This document shows, in pieces, positions 16,975-25,521 of a DNA stretch of 64,000 nt. The stretch's first letter is position 1. Every line of letters begins with the position of its first letter. The position numbers were made by a program, and so were the translations under genes. The notes under the pieces were generated by a model. It saw nothing but the letters and a program-made list of their open reading frames with translations. It did not search any database and was not told where the DNA came from. This DNA comes from an uncultured Devosia sp. (GTDB taxonomy: Bacteria; Pseudomonadota; Alphaproteobacteria; Rhizobiales; Devosiaceae): assembly GCF_963517015.1 (NCBI RefSeq), contig NZ_CAUQDV010000002.1:660572-724571 (forward strand), read 5' to 3'.

Positions 16975-18336
16975 ATGAGCTACAGCCTTGCCGAACTCAA
17001 GAAAGACGTGGCCGCCGGCACGATGGATACCGTTCTGGTCGCCTTTCCCGACATGCAGGGCCGCATGATCGGCAAGCGTTTCCAGGCCGAGTATTTCCTG
17101 GAAGTCGCCAATGACGAGACGCATGGCTGCGATTATCTGCTCGCCGACGACATCGACATGGAGCCGGTGCCCGGCTATGTCGCGGCCAATTGGGGCAAGG
17201 GCTATGGCGATTTCGTCATGAAGCCGGACCTCACCACGCTGATGAAGGCCACCTGGCTCGAAGGTACGGCCATCGTGCTGTGCGATCTTTCCGACCACCA
17301 CCATCACCAGCCGATCCCGCATTCGCCGCGCGCCATCCTGCGCGGCCAGATCGAGCGGCTCGCGGCGATGGGCTATACGGCCAATGCGGCGACCGAGCTG
17401 GAATTCTATCTATTCGACGAGGACTACCGCACCATTGCCCAGAAGGGCCACGCGCGGGCCCAGACGGCGGGCGACTACATTCAGGATTACCACATCTTCC
17501 AGACCACCAAGGAAGAAGGCGTCATGCGCGCCCTGCGCAAGCACCTCCAGGCCTCCGGCATTCCGGTGGAGAGTTCCAAGGGCGAATGGGGACCCGGCCA
17601 GGAAGAGATCAACGTCAAATATGCCGATGCGCTGACCATGGCCGACCGCCATGTCGTGCTCAAGAATGCCACCAAGGAAATCGCCCATGCCCAGGGCAAG
17701 GCCGTGACCTTCATGGCGAAATGGGACTACACGCTCGCCGGCTCGTCGAGCCATATCCACATGTCGCTGGCCGACAGGTCCGGCAAGCCGATGTTTGTCG
17801 ACGGCAAGGACGAGCGCGGCATGAGTGCGCTGATGAAGCAGTTCATGGCCGGTCAACTGGCCTATGCCCGCGACATCACCTATTTCCTCGCGCCCTATAT
17901 CAACAGCTACAAGCGCTTCCAGGCAGGGACCTTCGCCCCCACCAAGGCGATCTGGTCACCGGACAATCGCACTGCCGGCTTCCGCCTCTGCGGCGAACAC
18001 TCCAAATCCATCCGTGTTGAATGTCGCATGGGCGGCGCCGATCTCAATCCCTATCTGGCGCTGGCTGCGCTGATCGCCGCGGGGATCAAGGGCATCGAGG
18101 ACAAGCTCGATCTCGAACCCGCCTTTGTCGGCGATGCCTATGTCACCAAAAAGCTCCGCGAAATCCCCAAGACGCTGCGCGAGGCTACCGACACGCTCCG
18201 CAAATCCAAAATGCTCAGGGATGCTTTTGGGGCTCATGTCGTGGACCACTATGTCCACACGGCTGAATGGGAACAGTTCGAATACGACCGGCGCGTCACC
18301 GACTGGGAACTCAAACGCGGTTTTGAGCGGAGCTAG
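16975..18336 (+). CDS. Glutamine synthetase-like gamma-glutamyl ligase
   Basis: A 453-residue member of the glutamine synthetase family. Visible landmarks are the metal/glutamate motif NAATELEFYLFDE, GPGQEEINVKYADAL, the ATP-site segment GSSSHIHMSL, the glutamate-site region GTFAPTKAIWSPDNRTAGFR and RVECRMGGADLNPYLAL. The NLYDLP adenylylation motif of housekeeping GlnA is absent, as in PuuA- and GlnA4-type gamma-glutamyl-amine ligases. Sitting between an ethanolamine-type permease and two dehydrogenases, it probably glutamylates an amine using ATP. The start is well supported by GAGGAG. The actual amine cannot be read from sequence. Confidence 0.85.
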   Translation: MSYSLAELKKDVAAGTMDTVLVAFPDMQGRMIGKRFQAEYFLEVANDETHGCDYLLADDIDMEPVPGYVAANWGKGYGDFVMKPDLTTLMKATWLEGTAIVLCDLSDHHHHQPIPHSPRAILRGQIERLAAMGYTANAATELEFYLFDEDYRTIAQKGHARAQTAGDYIQDYHIFQTTKEEGVMRALRKHLQASGIPVESSKGEWGPGQEEINVKYADALTMADRHVVLKNATKEIAHAQGKAVTFMAKWDYTLAGSSSHIHMSLADRSGKPMFVDGKDERGMSALMKQFMAGQLAYARDITYFLAPYINSYKRFQAGTFAPTKAIWSPDNRTAGFRLCGEHSKSIRVECRMGGADLNPYLALAALIAAGIKGIEDKLDLEPAFVGDAYVTKKLREIPKTLREATDTLRKSKMLRDAFGAHVVDHYVHTAEWEQFEYDRRVTDWELKRGFERS

Positions 18337-18371
18337 GTCTCCGTCTCGCCACAGAAAGCACCACATACTCG

Positions 18372-18500
18372 GTGTCACCCCGGCCTTGAGCCGGGGCCCA
18401 TCCCGAGATCGCACCACAGCCGCAAGGTCGCTCGCACCAACCACCTAGCGGCAAGACAAACATCCCAAGATGGATCCCGGCTCAAGGCCGGGATGACACC
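18372..18500. repeat. BIME-like palindromic repeat, copy 1
   Basis: The left arm GTCACCCCGGCCTTGAGCC is answered by the right arm GGCTCAAGGCCGGGATGAC about 90 bp later, so the whole 129-bp unit is an imperfect inverted repeat. It lies between the ligase and aldehyde dehydrogenase genes. Other copies are at 30813, 41009, 46160, 49295 and 60879, with partial copies at 46360 and 63939. Confidence 0.85.
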
Positions 18501-18524
18501 GTGGGCTGGGGAGGCTTGAAGCAC

Positions 18525-19907
18525 ATGACTGACACCGTAAAGATCATCTCGCCCGTGGACGGCAGCATCTATGCCCAGCGGCCCCTGGCGAGTGACGTCG
18601 AAATCGAGGCGGCGGTGATCCGCGCCAAGGCCGCGCAGAAAGCCTGGCACGAGACGACCGTGGCCGAGCGACAAAAGATCATCACACATTTCGTCGATGC
18701 ATTGCTTTTGGCCAATGACGACATCGTGCCCGAACTGGCCTGGCAGATGGGGCGACCGATTCGCTTTGGCGGCGAGAAGCGCGGTGTGGAGGAGCGCAGC
18801 CGCTACATGATCGATCTGGCGACAGAGGCGCTGGCGCCGTCGATGCGCCCGGAGAAGGACGGCTTCACCCGCTATATTACCCGCGAGGCGCTGGGCACGG
18901 TGATGGTCATCGCGCCGTGGAACTATCCCTTCCTCACCGCGGTCAATTCCATCATTCCGGGCCTTCTGGCCGGCAATTCGATTATTCTCAAGCACGCATC
19001 GCAGACCTTGCTGGCCGGCGAGCGCTTCGCCCATGCCGCCGAGGTCGCGGGCCTGCCTGCGGGCCTGTTCCAGAACCTGGTGCTGGGCCACACAGACACC
19101 GAAAAGCTAATCGGGTCTGGTCAGATCGATCACATCAATTTCACCGGCTCGGTCGAAGGCGGTCGGCGCATCGAAAAGGCTGCGGCCGGGACCTTCGCGA
19201 CGCTTGGCCTCGAACTCGGCGGCAAGGATCCGGCCTATGTGCGGGCCGATGCCAATCTCGACAATGCGGTCGAGAACCTGGTCGATGGGAGCTTCTTCAA
19301 CTCCGGCCAGAGCTGCTGTGGCGTGGAACGCATCTATGTGCATGAAAGCGTGCATGACAGTTTCGTCGAGCGCTTCATCGACAATGCCCGCGGCTGGACG
19401 CTGGGCAATCCGCTCGATCCCGAGACCATTGTCGGGCCCATGGCGCGCGGCAGTTTTGCCGACCATGTCCGCCAGCAGACCGAGGAAGCTCTGCGCGGCG
19501 GCGCGACCCGCCACCTCAACAGCCAACACGAGTTCGACAAGCCCAGCTCGCCCTATCTCGCGCCGGAAGTGCTGACCAATGTGAACCACCAGATGTCGGT
19601 GATGCGCGAGGAAAGCTTCGGCCCGGTTGTCGGCATCATGAAGGTGAGCGATGACGACGAAGCCATCACCCTGATGAATGACAGCCCCTATGGCCTCACC
19701 GCCTCGATCTGGACCGAGGATCTCAATGCCGCCGCGCAACTCGGCGCGCGGGTCGAGACCGGCACGGTGTTCGCCAATCGCTGCGACTATCTCGATCCGG
19801 CCCTGGTGTGGACCGGCGTCAAGGACACCGGCAAGGGCGGTGCCCTATCCGAGATTGGCTATGCCAATCTCACCCAGCCCAAATCCTACCACCTCAAGCG
19901 GGTTTGA
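18525..19907 (+). CDS. NAD(P)-dependent aldehyde dehydrogenase
   Basis: A 460-residue soluble aldehyde dehydrogenase. It has the general-base motif LELGGKDPAYV, the catalytic cysteine in FFNSGQSCCGVERIYV, and the cofactor-site GSVEGG segment. The start at ATG 18525 follows GGGAGG by ten bases. Only four bases separate its stop from the iron alcohol dehydrogenase ATG, so the two are translationally coupled. In the inferred pathway it would oxidise the gamma-glutamyl aldehyde made by the next gene to the acid. Confidence 0.92.
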   Translation: MTDTVKIISPVDGSIYAQRPLASDVEIEAAVIRAKAAQKAWHETTVAERQKIITHFVDALLLANDDIVPELAWQMGRPIRFGGEKRGVEERSRYMIDLATEALAPSMRPEKDGFTRYITREALGTVMVIAPWNYPFLTAVNSIIPGLLAGNSIILKHASQTLLAGERFAHAAEVAGLPAGLFQNLVLGHTDTEKLIGSGQIDHINFTGSVEGGRRIEKAAAGTFATLGLELGGKDPAYVRADANLDNAVENLVDGSFFNSGQSCCGVERIYVHESVHDSFVERFIDNARGWTLGNPLDPETIVGPMARGSFADHVRQQTEEALRGGATRHLNSQHEFDKPSSPYLAPEVLTNVNHQMSVMREESFGPVVGIMKVSDDDEAITLMNDSPYGLTASIWTEDLNAAAQLGARVETGTVFANRCDYLDPALVWTGVKDTGKGGALSEIGYANLTQPKSYHLKRV

Positions 19908-19911
19908 TCCG

Positions 19912-21066
19912 ATGACCAAAGCCAACTGGAACTATCCCACGATCATCAAGTTCGGTCCCGGCCGCATTGCGGAGCTGCCCGAGGCTCTCAAGAGCGCGGG
20001 CATCACCCGGCCGTTGCTGGTGACCGATGCTGGGCTTGCCACGCTGCCGGTGACGCAGAATGTGCTCGCCCTGCTGCGTCAGGCCGGCATTCCCTTTGGT
20101 CTCTTCGCCGATGTGAAGCCCAATCCCGTCTCGGCCAATGTGGAAGCCGGGATCAAGGTGCTGCGCGAGGGCCGGCACGATGGCGTCATCGCCTTTGGCG
20201 GGGGTTCCGGATTGGATGTCGGCAAGGTCATTGCCTTCATGGCAGGCCAGACCCGGCCGATGTGGGAATTCGAGGACATCGGCGACTGGTGGACCCGCGC
20301 CGATCCGAACGGCATTTTCCCCATCGTCGCCGTGCCCACCACGGCCGGTACGGGGTCGGAAGTCGGCCGTGCCGGTGTCATCACCGACGAGGCCACCCAT
20401 ACCAAGAAGGTCATTTTCCACCCGCTGATGATGCCAAGGATCGTGATCGCCGATCCAGAATTGACCGTCGGCATGCCCAAGTTCATCACTGTCGGCACCG
20501 GCATGGATGCCCTGGCTCATTGCCTCGAAGCCTATTGCGCACCGGGCTATCACCCGTTGGCCGATGGCATTGCGGTCGAAGGCATTCGCCTGGTGTTTGA
20601 AAACCTGCCCAAGGTCGTGGCCGATCCGCTCGATGTCGAGGCACGCGGCCATATGATGAGCGCCGCCGCCATGGGCGCCACCGCCTTCCAGAAGGGGCTC
20701 GGCGCCATCCACGCGCTCAGCCATCCGGTCGGCGCGCTCTATGACACGCATCACGGCATGACCAATGCCGTGTTCATGCCCTATGTGCTGGCGGTCAACA
20801 AAAGGGCGATCGACAGCAAGCTGGCGCGGCTGGCCGCTTACTTGGGCCTAGCGCCGAGTTTCGAGGCCTTCCAGCATGCGGTGATCGGCCTGCGCCTGCG
20901 GCTCGACGTGCCCCATACATTGGCCGAGTTCAAGGTGGATGGCGCCAAGCGCGACAAGATCGGCGACATGGCGATCGTTGATCCGACGGCAGGGGGAAAT
21001 CCGGTCGAACTGACGAAGGATCGCGCGCTGGAGATTTTCGACCGCGCGATGGAGGGGCGAGTCTAG
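19912..21066 (+). CDS. Iron-containing alcohol dehydrogenase
   Basis: A 384-residue group III alcohol dehydrogenase. It shows the NAD motif FGGGSGLDVGK, the TTAGTGSE loop, and metal-binding Asp and His residues in GMDALAHCLEAY, AIHALSHPVGAL and THHGMTNAV. It starts four bases after the aldehyde dehydrogenase stop. In context it would oxidise the hydroxyl of a gamma-glutamylated amino alcohol to the aldehyde that the upstream enzyme then uses. The substrate is inferred from the cluster only. Confidence 0.92.
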   Translation: MTKANWNYPTIIKFGPGRIAELPEALKSAGITRPLLVTDAGLATLPVTQNVLALLRQAGIPFGLFADVKPNPVSANVEAGIKVLREGRHDGVIAFGGGSGLDVGKVIAFMAGQTRPMWEFEDIGDWWTRADPNGIFPIVAVPTTAGTGSEVGRAGVITDEATHTKKVIFHPLMMPRIVIADPELTVGMPKFITVGTGMDALAHCLEAYCAPGYHPLADGIAVEGIRLVFENLPKVVADPLDVEARGHMMSAAAMGATAFQKGLGAIHALSHPVGALYDTHHGMTNAVFMPYVLAVNKRAIDSKLARLAAYLGLAPSFEAFQHAVIGLRLRLDVPHTLAEFKVDGAKRDKIGDMAIVDPTAGGNPVELTKDRALEIFDRAMEGRV

Positions 21067-21070
21067 AAGA

Positions 21071-21243
21071 GTACCCCCACCTATCCCTTTCTCCCTCAAA
21101 TCGCTCCACTGGAGCGATTTGTCCCTTCGGGCCGGTCGCAAGCCTGAAAAGGGGGAGGGACCGTTCCGTGTTTGTCGCGAGATAATGCCTCCGAGTGGAG
21201 GCAATCCCTCCCCCTATCAGGGAGAGGTTAGGAGGGGGTACCC
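21071..21243. repeat. CCCCCACCTATCC-family repeat, copy 2, with embedded GCTCC hairpin
   Basis: A palindromic unit like that at 11967-12085 that carries an inserted hairpin CAAATCGCTCC/GGAGCGATTTG at 21097-21121, a member of the small hairpin family also seen at 46422-46446. The right end of the repeat encodes the last residues and TAA stop of the minus-strand dehydrogenase (stop at 21228-21230). Confidence 0.8.
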
Positions 21244-22712
21244 TCTTGGGAAATAACCTCCTCCACCGTCTCCTTGACCCCAATCTCGAACAGTGAATCG
21301 AGATGCGTCGCGACGGTCTCGCCAAACACCTGGCTCTCCGCCAGATCTCCCCCGAACACCTCGCTCAGCGCCACCAATCCTTCATACAGCGCCTCCGCAT
21401 CATCGCCAGCGTCTGCGGCAATCGCCATCATGCGCATGGCCAGCGGGTCGCGCACGTCGATGCTTTCGCCCTTCTCGTCGATGCCGATGACATAGCGCAT
21501 CCAGGCCGCAACCCCGAGACCAAGGCGTTCGAACGGCTCGCCCGCCTTGATCCGCTCGCGAATCGTCCCCAGTAGCCGCTGCGGCAGTTTCTGCGATCCA
21601 TCCATGGCGATCTGCCAGGTGCGATGCTTGAGCGCCGGATTGCGGAAGCGGTCGAGCAGCTGGTCGCGATAGGCGCCCAGATCGACGCCCGGCATGTCCA
21701 GCGTGGCCATGGCTTCCTCGGTCATCAGCCCATGGATCAGCTTGACGAAATCCGCATCGCCCATGACATCGGAAATATACTCATAGCCGGCCAGATAGCC
21801 GAGATAGGCCATAGTCGAGTGCGCGCCATTGAGCATGCGCAGCTTCATGCGCTCGAAGGGCTCCACATCTTCCACCAGCTGCGCGCCGGCCTGCTCGAAG
21901 GGCGGGCGGCCGTTGGGGAAGTGATCCTCGATCACCCATTGGGTGAAGGGTTCGGTCATGATCGGCCAGGCGTCGTCCGCGCCGATCAGGCCCGCCACTG
22001 TCTCGCGATCGGCATCGGTGGTCGAGGGCACGATGCGGTCCACCATGGTGCCGGGGAAAGCAACGCCCTCCACAAACTCGCCCAGCGCCGCGTCGCGCAG
22101 TGCGGCAAACTTGCTGACGATGCGTTTGACCGTCGCGCCATTGCTGGGAAGATTATCGCAGCTCATCACCGCGAAGGGGGCAATGCCTGCCGCCTGGCGG
22201 CGCGCCAGTGCCTCGACCAGCATGCCCGGCGCGGATTTCGGCGCTGTCGGGTTGGCCAGGTCATGCACGATATCGGGATGGCGCTGATCCAGCTCGCCCG
22301 TCGCTGGATCGTGGCAATAGCCTTTCTCGGTGACCGTCAAAGAGACAATCCGAATCTGCGGGCTGGCCATCAGCGCCAGCAATTCCTCGCGCTCGGTGTT
22401 GGCGTCGAGCACCTTGAGGATCGAGCCGATGACGCGGGGATGGGTGCCCTCGGCGTCGCGCACGGCCACGGTGTAAAGCCCATCCTGCGGTTCCAGCGCT
22501 TCCTTGGTGTCGGGGCGGCGGAGGCTCGCGCCGACGATGGCCCAGTCGGGATTATTCTTCAGCAGGTCGTCGACATAGACGGCCATATGCGCGCGATGAA
22601 AGGCGCCGATGCCCAGATGCACGATGCCGGGCGTGATCTGGTCCCGATCGTAATCGGGCACGCGAACGCCCTTGGGTGCATTGGCAAGGGTCTTGGCGCT
22701 GAGGCGCGTCAT
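21228..22712 (-). CDS. Mannitol dehydrogenase family oxidoreductase (fructuronate reductase-like)
   Basis: A 494-residue polyol-specific long-chain dehydrogenase. The N-terminal NAD domain has HLGIGAFHRAHMAVYVDDL, and the C-terminal domain carries the catalytic Lys motif KLRMLNGAHSTMAYLG. Members reduce fructuronate or tagaturonate (UxuB/UxaB) or oxidise mannitol. The divergent 2-keto-3-deoxygluconate-kinase-like gene favours a uronate role. The ATG at 22712 has GGAG six bases upstream; the frame runs further upstream but without family similarity. The C-terminus reads into a dispersed repeat that supplies the stop codon. Confidence 0.88.
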   Translation of the reverse strand: MTRLSAKTLANAPKGVRVPDYDRDQITPGIVHLGIGAFHRAHMAVYVDDLLKNNPDWAIVGASLRRPDTKEALEPQDGLYTVAVRDAEGTHPRVIGSILKVLDANTEREELLALMASPQIRIVSLTVTEKGYCHDPATGELDQRHPDIVHDLANPTAPKSAPGMLVEALARRQAAGIAPFAVMSCDNLPSNGATVKRIVSKFAALRDAALGEFVEGVAFPGTMVDRIVPSTTDADRETVAGLIGADDAWPIMTEPFTQWVIEDHFPNGRPPFEQAGAQLVEDVEPFERMKLRMLNGAHSTMAYLGYLAGYEYISDVMGDADFVKLIHGLMTEEAMATLDMPGVDLGAYRDQLLDRFRNPALKHRTWQIAMDGSQKLPQRLLGTIRERIKAGEPFERLGLGVAAWMRYVIGIDEKGESIDVRDPLAMRMMAIAADAGDDAEALYEGLVALSEVFGGDLAESQVFGETVATHLDSLFEIGVKETVEEVISQEGTPS

Positions 22713-22833
22713 GGCAGTCTCCGGGCGTAAATCTGCGTCACCATAGTGCCTTCCGAACTTGTATGGAAGATAGTGACTTGCAGCCAAATCGGCTTTACCG
22801 ACATATGCAGCTACGCACTCGGAGGGCAAGGTT

Positions 22834-23748
22834 TTGGCACAGCAGCGGTTCGTCAGCATCGGGGAATGCATGATCGAGATGAGCGGCGGCGAGGATCGCC
22901 AGTATCGCCTCGGCTATGCCGGCGATACGCTCAATACCGCCTGGTACATGCGGGCCCTGCTCGGCAAGGACTGGGACGTGGACTATGTCACGGCGCTGGG
23001 CGAGGATCGCTACAGCGACGATATCCGCGCCTTCCTCGAGGCCAATCACATCGGCACCGGCCATATCAAGGCGATCGCCAATCGCCGGCCCGGCCTCTAC
23101 ATGATCCACCAGGACAAGGGCGATCGCCACTTCACCTATTGGCGCGACACGTCCGCCGCCAAGCTGCTGGCCGATGACAAAAAGGCCCTGGCCGATGCGG
23201 TTGAAGGCGCGGCCATGGTATATTTTTCGGGCATAACCCTGGCCATCCTCGCGCCGCGTGCCCGTGGCCGTCTGCTCGGTGCTATCGTCAAAGCACGCGA
23301 CAACGGCGCCCGCGTGGTGTTCGATACCAATATCCGCCCGGCACTGTGGACCAGTCCGCGCGTCATGACATCGGTGCTGACGGCTGCCGCCTCGCTTTCC
23401 GACGTCGTCCTGCCGACCCATACCGACGAAGCGCCGCTGTTCGGCGACAAGAGCGTTGACGACACCGCCGACCGCTATCTCGAACTGGGCGTCGAGGAAG
23501 TCGTGGTCAAGGACGGTGCGGGCGAGGCGCTGATTGCTACCGCTGATGAGCGCGTCCGCGTCGCGCCCAAGCCCGGTGCCAAGGTGGTGGATGCCACCGG
23601 CGCTGGCGACAGTTTCAATGGGGCCTATCTGTCCGCGCGGCTGGCCGGGAAATCATTGCAGGACGCCGCTGAAGCCGCCCACCGGGTGGCAGGCGTGGTC
23701 ATCGGGCAGAAGGGCGCGTTGGTGGAGCCGGAGTTGCTGCCGAAGTAA
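22834..23748 (+). CDS. kdgK: PfkB-family sugar kinase, 2-keto-3-deoxygluconate kinase-like
   Basis: A 304-residue ribokinase-family enzyme. The start ECMIEMSGG...RLGYAGDTLNTAWYM is typical of 2-dehydro-3-deoxygluconate kinases, and the C-terminal catalytic motif DATGAGDSFNGAYLSARL is intact. It would phosphorylate KDG to KDPG for cleavage to pyruvate and glyceraldehyde 3-phosphate. The TTG start at 22834 is supported by GGAGG eight bases upstream. It is divergent from the fructuronate-reductase-like gene, which makes an earlier step of the same hexuronate route. Confidence 0.88.
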   Translation: MAQQRFVSIGECMIEMSGGEDRQYRLGYAGDTLNTAWYMRALLGKDWDVDYVTALGEDRYSDDIRAFLEANHIGTGHIKAIANRRPGLYMIHQDKGDRHFTYWRDTSAAKLLADDKKALADAVEGAAMVYFSGITLAILAPRARGRLLGAIVKARDNGARVVFDTNIRPALWTSPRVMTSVLTAAASLSDVVLPTHTDEAPLFGDKSVDDTADRYLELGVEEVVVKDGAGEALIATADERVRVAPKPGAKVVDATGAGDSFNGAYLSARLAGKSLQDAAEAAHRVAGVVIGQKGALVEPELLPK

Positions 23749-23750
23749 GG

Positions 23751-23872
23751 GGGTACCCCCACCTATCCTCCCCCTGATAGGGGGAAGGACAGATCTTGCT
23801 TGTGGCACCATCCAGCCAAACTCACCGGCCGTATCCCTCCCCCTATCAGGGGGAGGATAGGTGGGGGTACCC
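23751..23872. repeat. CCCCCACCTATCC-family repeat, copy 3
   Basis: The most symmetric copy: GGGTACCCCCACCTATCC at the left end and GGATAGGTGGGGGTACCC at the right end are exact reverse complements. CCCCCTGATAGGGGG and CCCCCTATCAGGGGG form inner hairpins. It fills the gap between the convergent sugar kinase and DUF924 genes and could act as a bidirectional transcript end. Confidence 0.85.
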
Positions 23873-23899
23873 AAACAGGGACTCTTCCGGCCGCCTCCC

Positions 23900-24442
23900 T
23901 CAAAACATGCTGTCGCCCTGCGCCTTCATATAGGCGATCTCCTCCTCCGAACTCACCCGCCCCAGTGCCTTGTTGCGGAACGGGAAACGCCCGAACCGCG
24001 CAACGCAGTCGCGATGCCCTACCATGAACTTGAGCATCTCCGGCCCGAACTGTTCGAAATGGCGTACGCCCTCCTCCTGGATCACCAGCGACTCGGCATG
24101 CATGAAGGGCATGAAGAGAAACATCCGACGGTCCATCGGAATGTCCTGGTCGGCGCCGATGAACACCGCTTCCTGGGCCAGCGCCGTGGCCATCTTGTCC
24201 TGAGCGAAAGCTTCGGGCGAACCGCGGTGCAATTGCCGGCTGAATTGATCGAGCACGATGATTTCGGCGAGGCGCCCGTCCGGGGTCTGGCGCCACTCCC
24301 AGGCCTCGCAGCGCGCGACCTGTTCCAGCGTTTCGGCAAACTGCGCGCGGAGTTCGTCATCAAACTCCGCCTTGCCGCCGAACCAGTCGTCCTTGGTGTG
24401 TTCGACGAACCAGAAGTTCAAAACATCTTCGGGGCTACGCAT
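23900..24442 (-). CDS. DUF924 family protein
   Basis: A 180-residue helical protein of the DUF924 (COG3803) family, whose function is unknown. It starts MRSPEDVLNFWFVEHTKDDWFG and contains the family's IIVLDQFSRQLHRGSPEAFAQD block and the C-terminal GRFPFRNKALGRVSSEEE. ATG 24442 has AAGGAG seven bases upstream. The frame is open further upstream, where it overlaps the zinc dehydrogenase. It follows that gene by 17 bp on the same strand and may be cotranscribed. Confidence 0.85.
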   Translation of the reverse strand: MRSPEDVLNFWFVEHTKDDWFGGKAEFDDELRAQFAETLEQVARCEAWEWRQTPDGRLAEIIVLDQFSRQLHRGSPEAFAQDKMATALAQEAVFIGADQDIPMDRRMFLFMPFMHAESLVIQEEGVRHFEQFGPEMLKFMVGHRDCVARFGRFPFRNKALGRVSSEEEIAYMKAQGDSMF

Positions 24443-24459
24443 GAAATGCTCCTTGAAAA

Positions 24460-25461
24460 CTAGAGAGTGATGATCGCCTTGATCAAACCGCTCCGCTCCC
24501 GGGCCCATTTGGGCAGGTTGGTTGGAACGTCGTCAAAGCTGGTGGAATGGGTGGCGATTTCGTCCGTTGGCACGGCGCCATTACGGATCGAATCCATCAC
24601 GTGGTCGAAGTCCTCGCGCGTGGCATTGCGCGAGGCGCGGATGGTCAGTTCGCGCCGATGAATTTCGGGGTCTTCCCAATTGAGCGTGCCCTTGACCACG
24701 CCGACCAGGGTCAGCGCGCCGCCATTGCGGCAATAGGTGATGGCCTGGTTCATCGCGGCGATCGAACCGGTGGCGTCAAACACCGCATCGAAGCCGCTGC
24801 CCATGCGCGCCTTGAACGCGGCGCCCTCAAGCTGATGCAGCGCAGCGACAGCAAAGCCAAAGCGATGGGCGGCATCGAGTTTGTCCTCGGCGGCATCGAG
24901 AATGGTCACATCGGCACCGGCGATGCGGGCAAAGAAGGCCACGCCCAGCCCGATCGGACCACCGCCCACCACCAGCACACGCGCGCCGGGTTTGAGTTCC
25001 GTGCGGCGCACGGCATGCGCCCCGATGGCAAGGAATTCCACCATGGCCGCATCGCGCAGGCTGAGCCCCTCAGCCTTGTAGAGATTGGCCTCGGGCATGA
25101 CGATTTCCTCAGCCATGCCGCCATCGCCATGCACGCCGATCACGGTCAGTATCTCGCAGCAATTGGTCTTGCCTTCTCGGCAGGCGGGGCAATTGTAGCA
25201 GGGCAGATAGGGGTTGATGACCACGGCATCGCCTTCGGCCAGCGTTGTCGCGCCATTGGCATCGCGCACCACGCCGCTGAGCTCATGGCCCATGATGCGC
25301 GGATATTGCAGGAAGGGATGCTTGCCTTCGTAGATATGATAGTCCGTGCCGCAAATGCCGATATGGCTGATGCCGACGCGCAGCCAGCCGGGCTTGAGCG
25401 CTGGTGGCTCGATGTCGACAAATGCCAGTTCGCCCGGCGCGGCGCAGGATATGGCGCGCAT
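24460..25461 (-). CDS. Zinc-dependent medium-chain dehydrogenase, acid-sugar/polyol type
   Basis: A 333-residue MDR-family dehydrogenase. The catalytic zinc motif GICGTDYHIYEG...GHE and the structural zinc cysteines in CYNCPACREGKTNCC are intact, and the NAD motif is GGGPIGLG. Relatives include L-galactonate, L-gulonate and L-idonate 5-dehydrogenases. Near a fructuronate/tagaturonate-reductase-like gene and KDG kinase, an L-galactonate- or L-gulonate-type oxidation feeding the uronate pathway is plausible but not proven. The start follows GGAGGA. Confidence 0.82.
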   Translation of the reverse strand: MRAISCAAPGELAFVDIEPPALKPGWLRVGISHIGICGTDYHIYEGKHPFLQYPRIMGHELSGVVRDANGATTLAEGDAVVINPYLPCYNCPACREGKTNCCEILTVIGVHGDGGMAEEIVMPEANLYKAEGLSLRDAAMVEFLAIGAHAVRRTELKPGARVLVVGGGPIGLGVAFFARIAGADVTILDAAEDKLDAAHRFGFAVAALHQLEGAAFKARMGSGFDAVFDATGSIAAMNQAITYCRNGGALTLVGVVKGTLNWEDPEIHRRELTIRASRNATREDFDHVMDSIRNGAVPTDEIATHSTSFDDVPTNLPKWARERSGLIKAIITL

Positions 25462-25521
25462 GAAAAGTCCTCCCGATCTCCACCGGAAGGACTACCATCT
25501 TGAGCTCTCTGAAACTACCGC

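Noticed and set aside
15301..17322. Open minus-strand frame of about 670 codons opposite the permease and ligase genes
   Set aside because: It is a shadow of high-GC coding sequence. Its composition (His, Asp, Gln, Arg rich) and lack of domains are not protein-like, while the plus-strand genes have clear motifs.
14495..21066. Ethanolamine microcompartment (eut) operon
   Set aside because: No shell proteins or EutB/EutC ammonia lyase are present; only the permease type points to ethanolamine.
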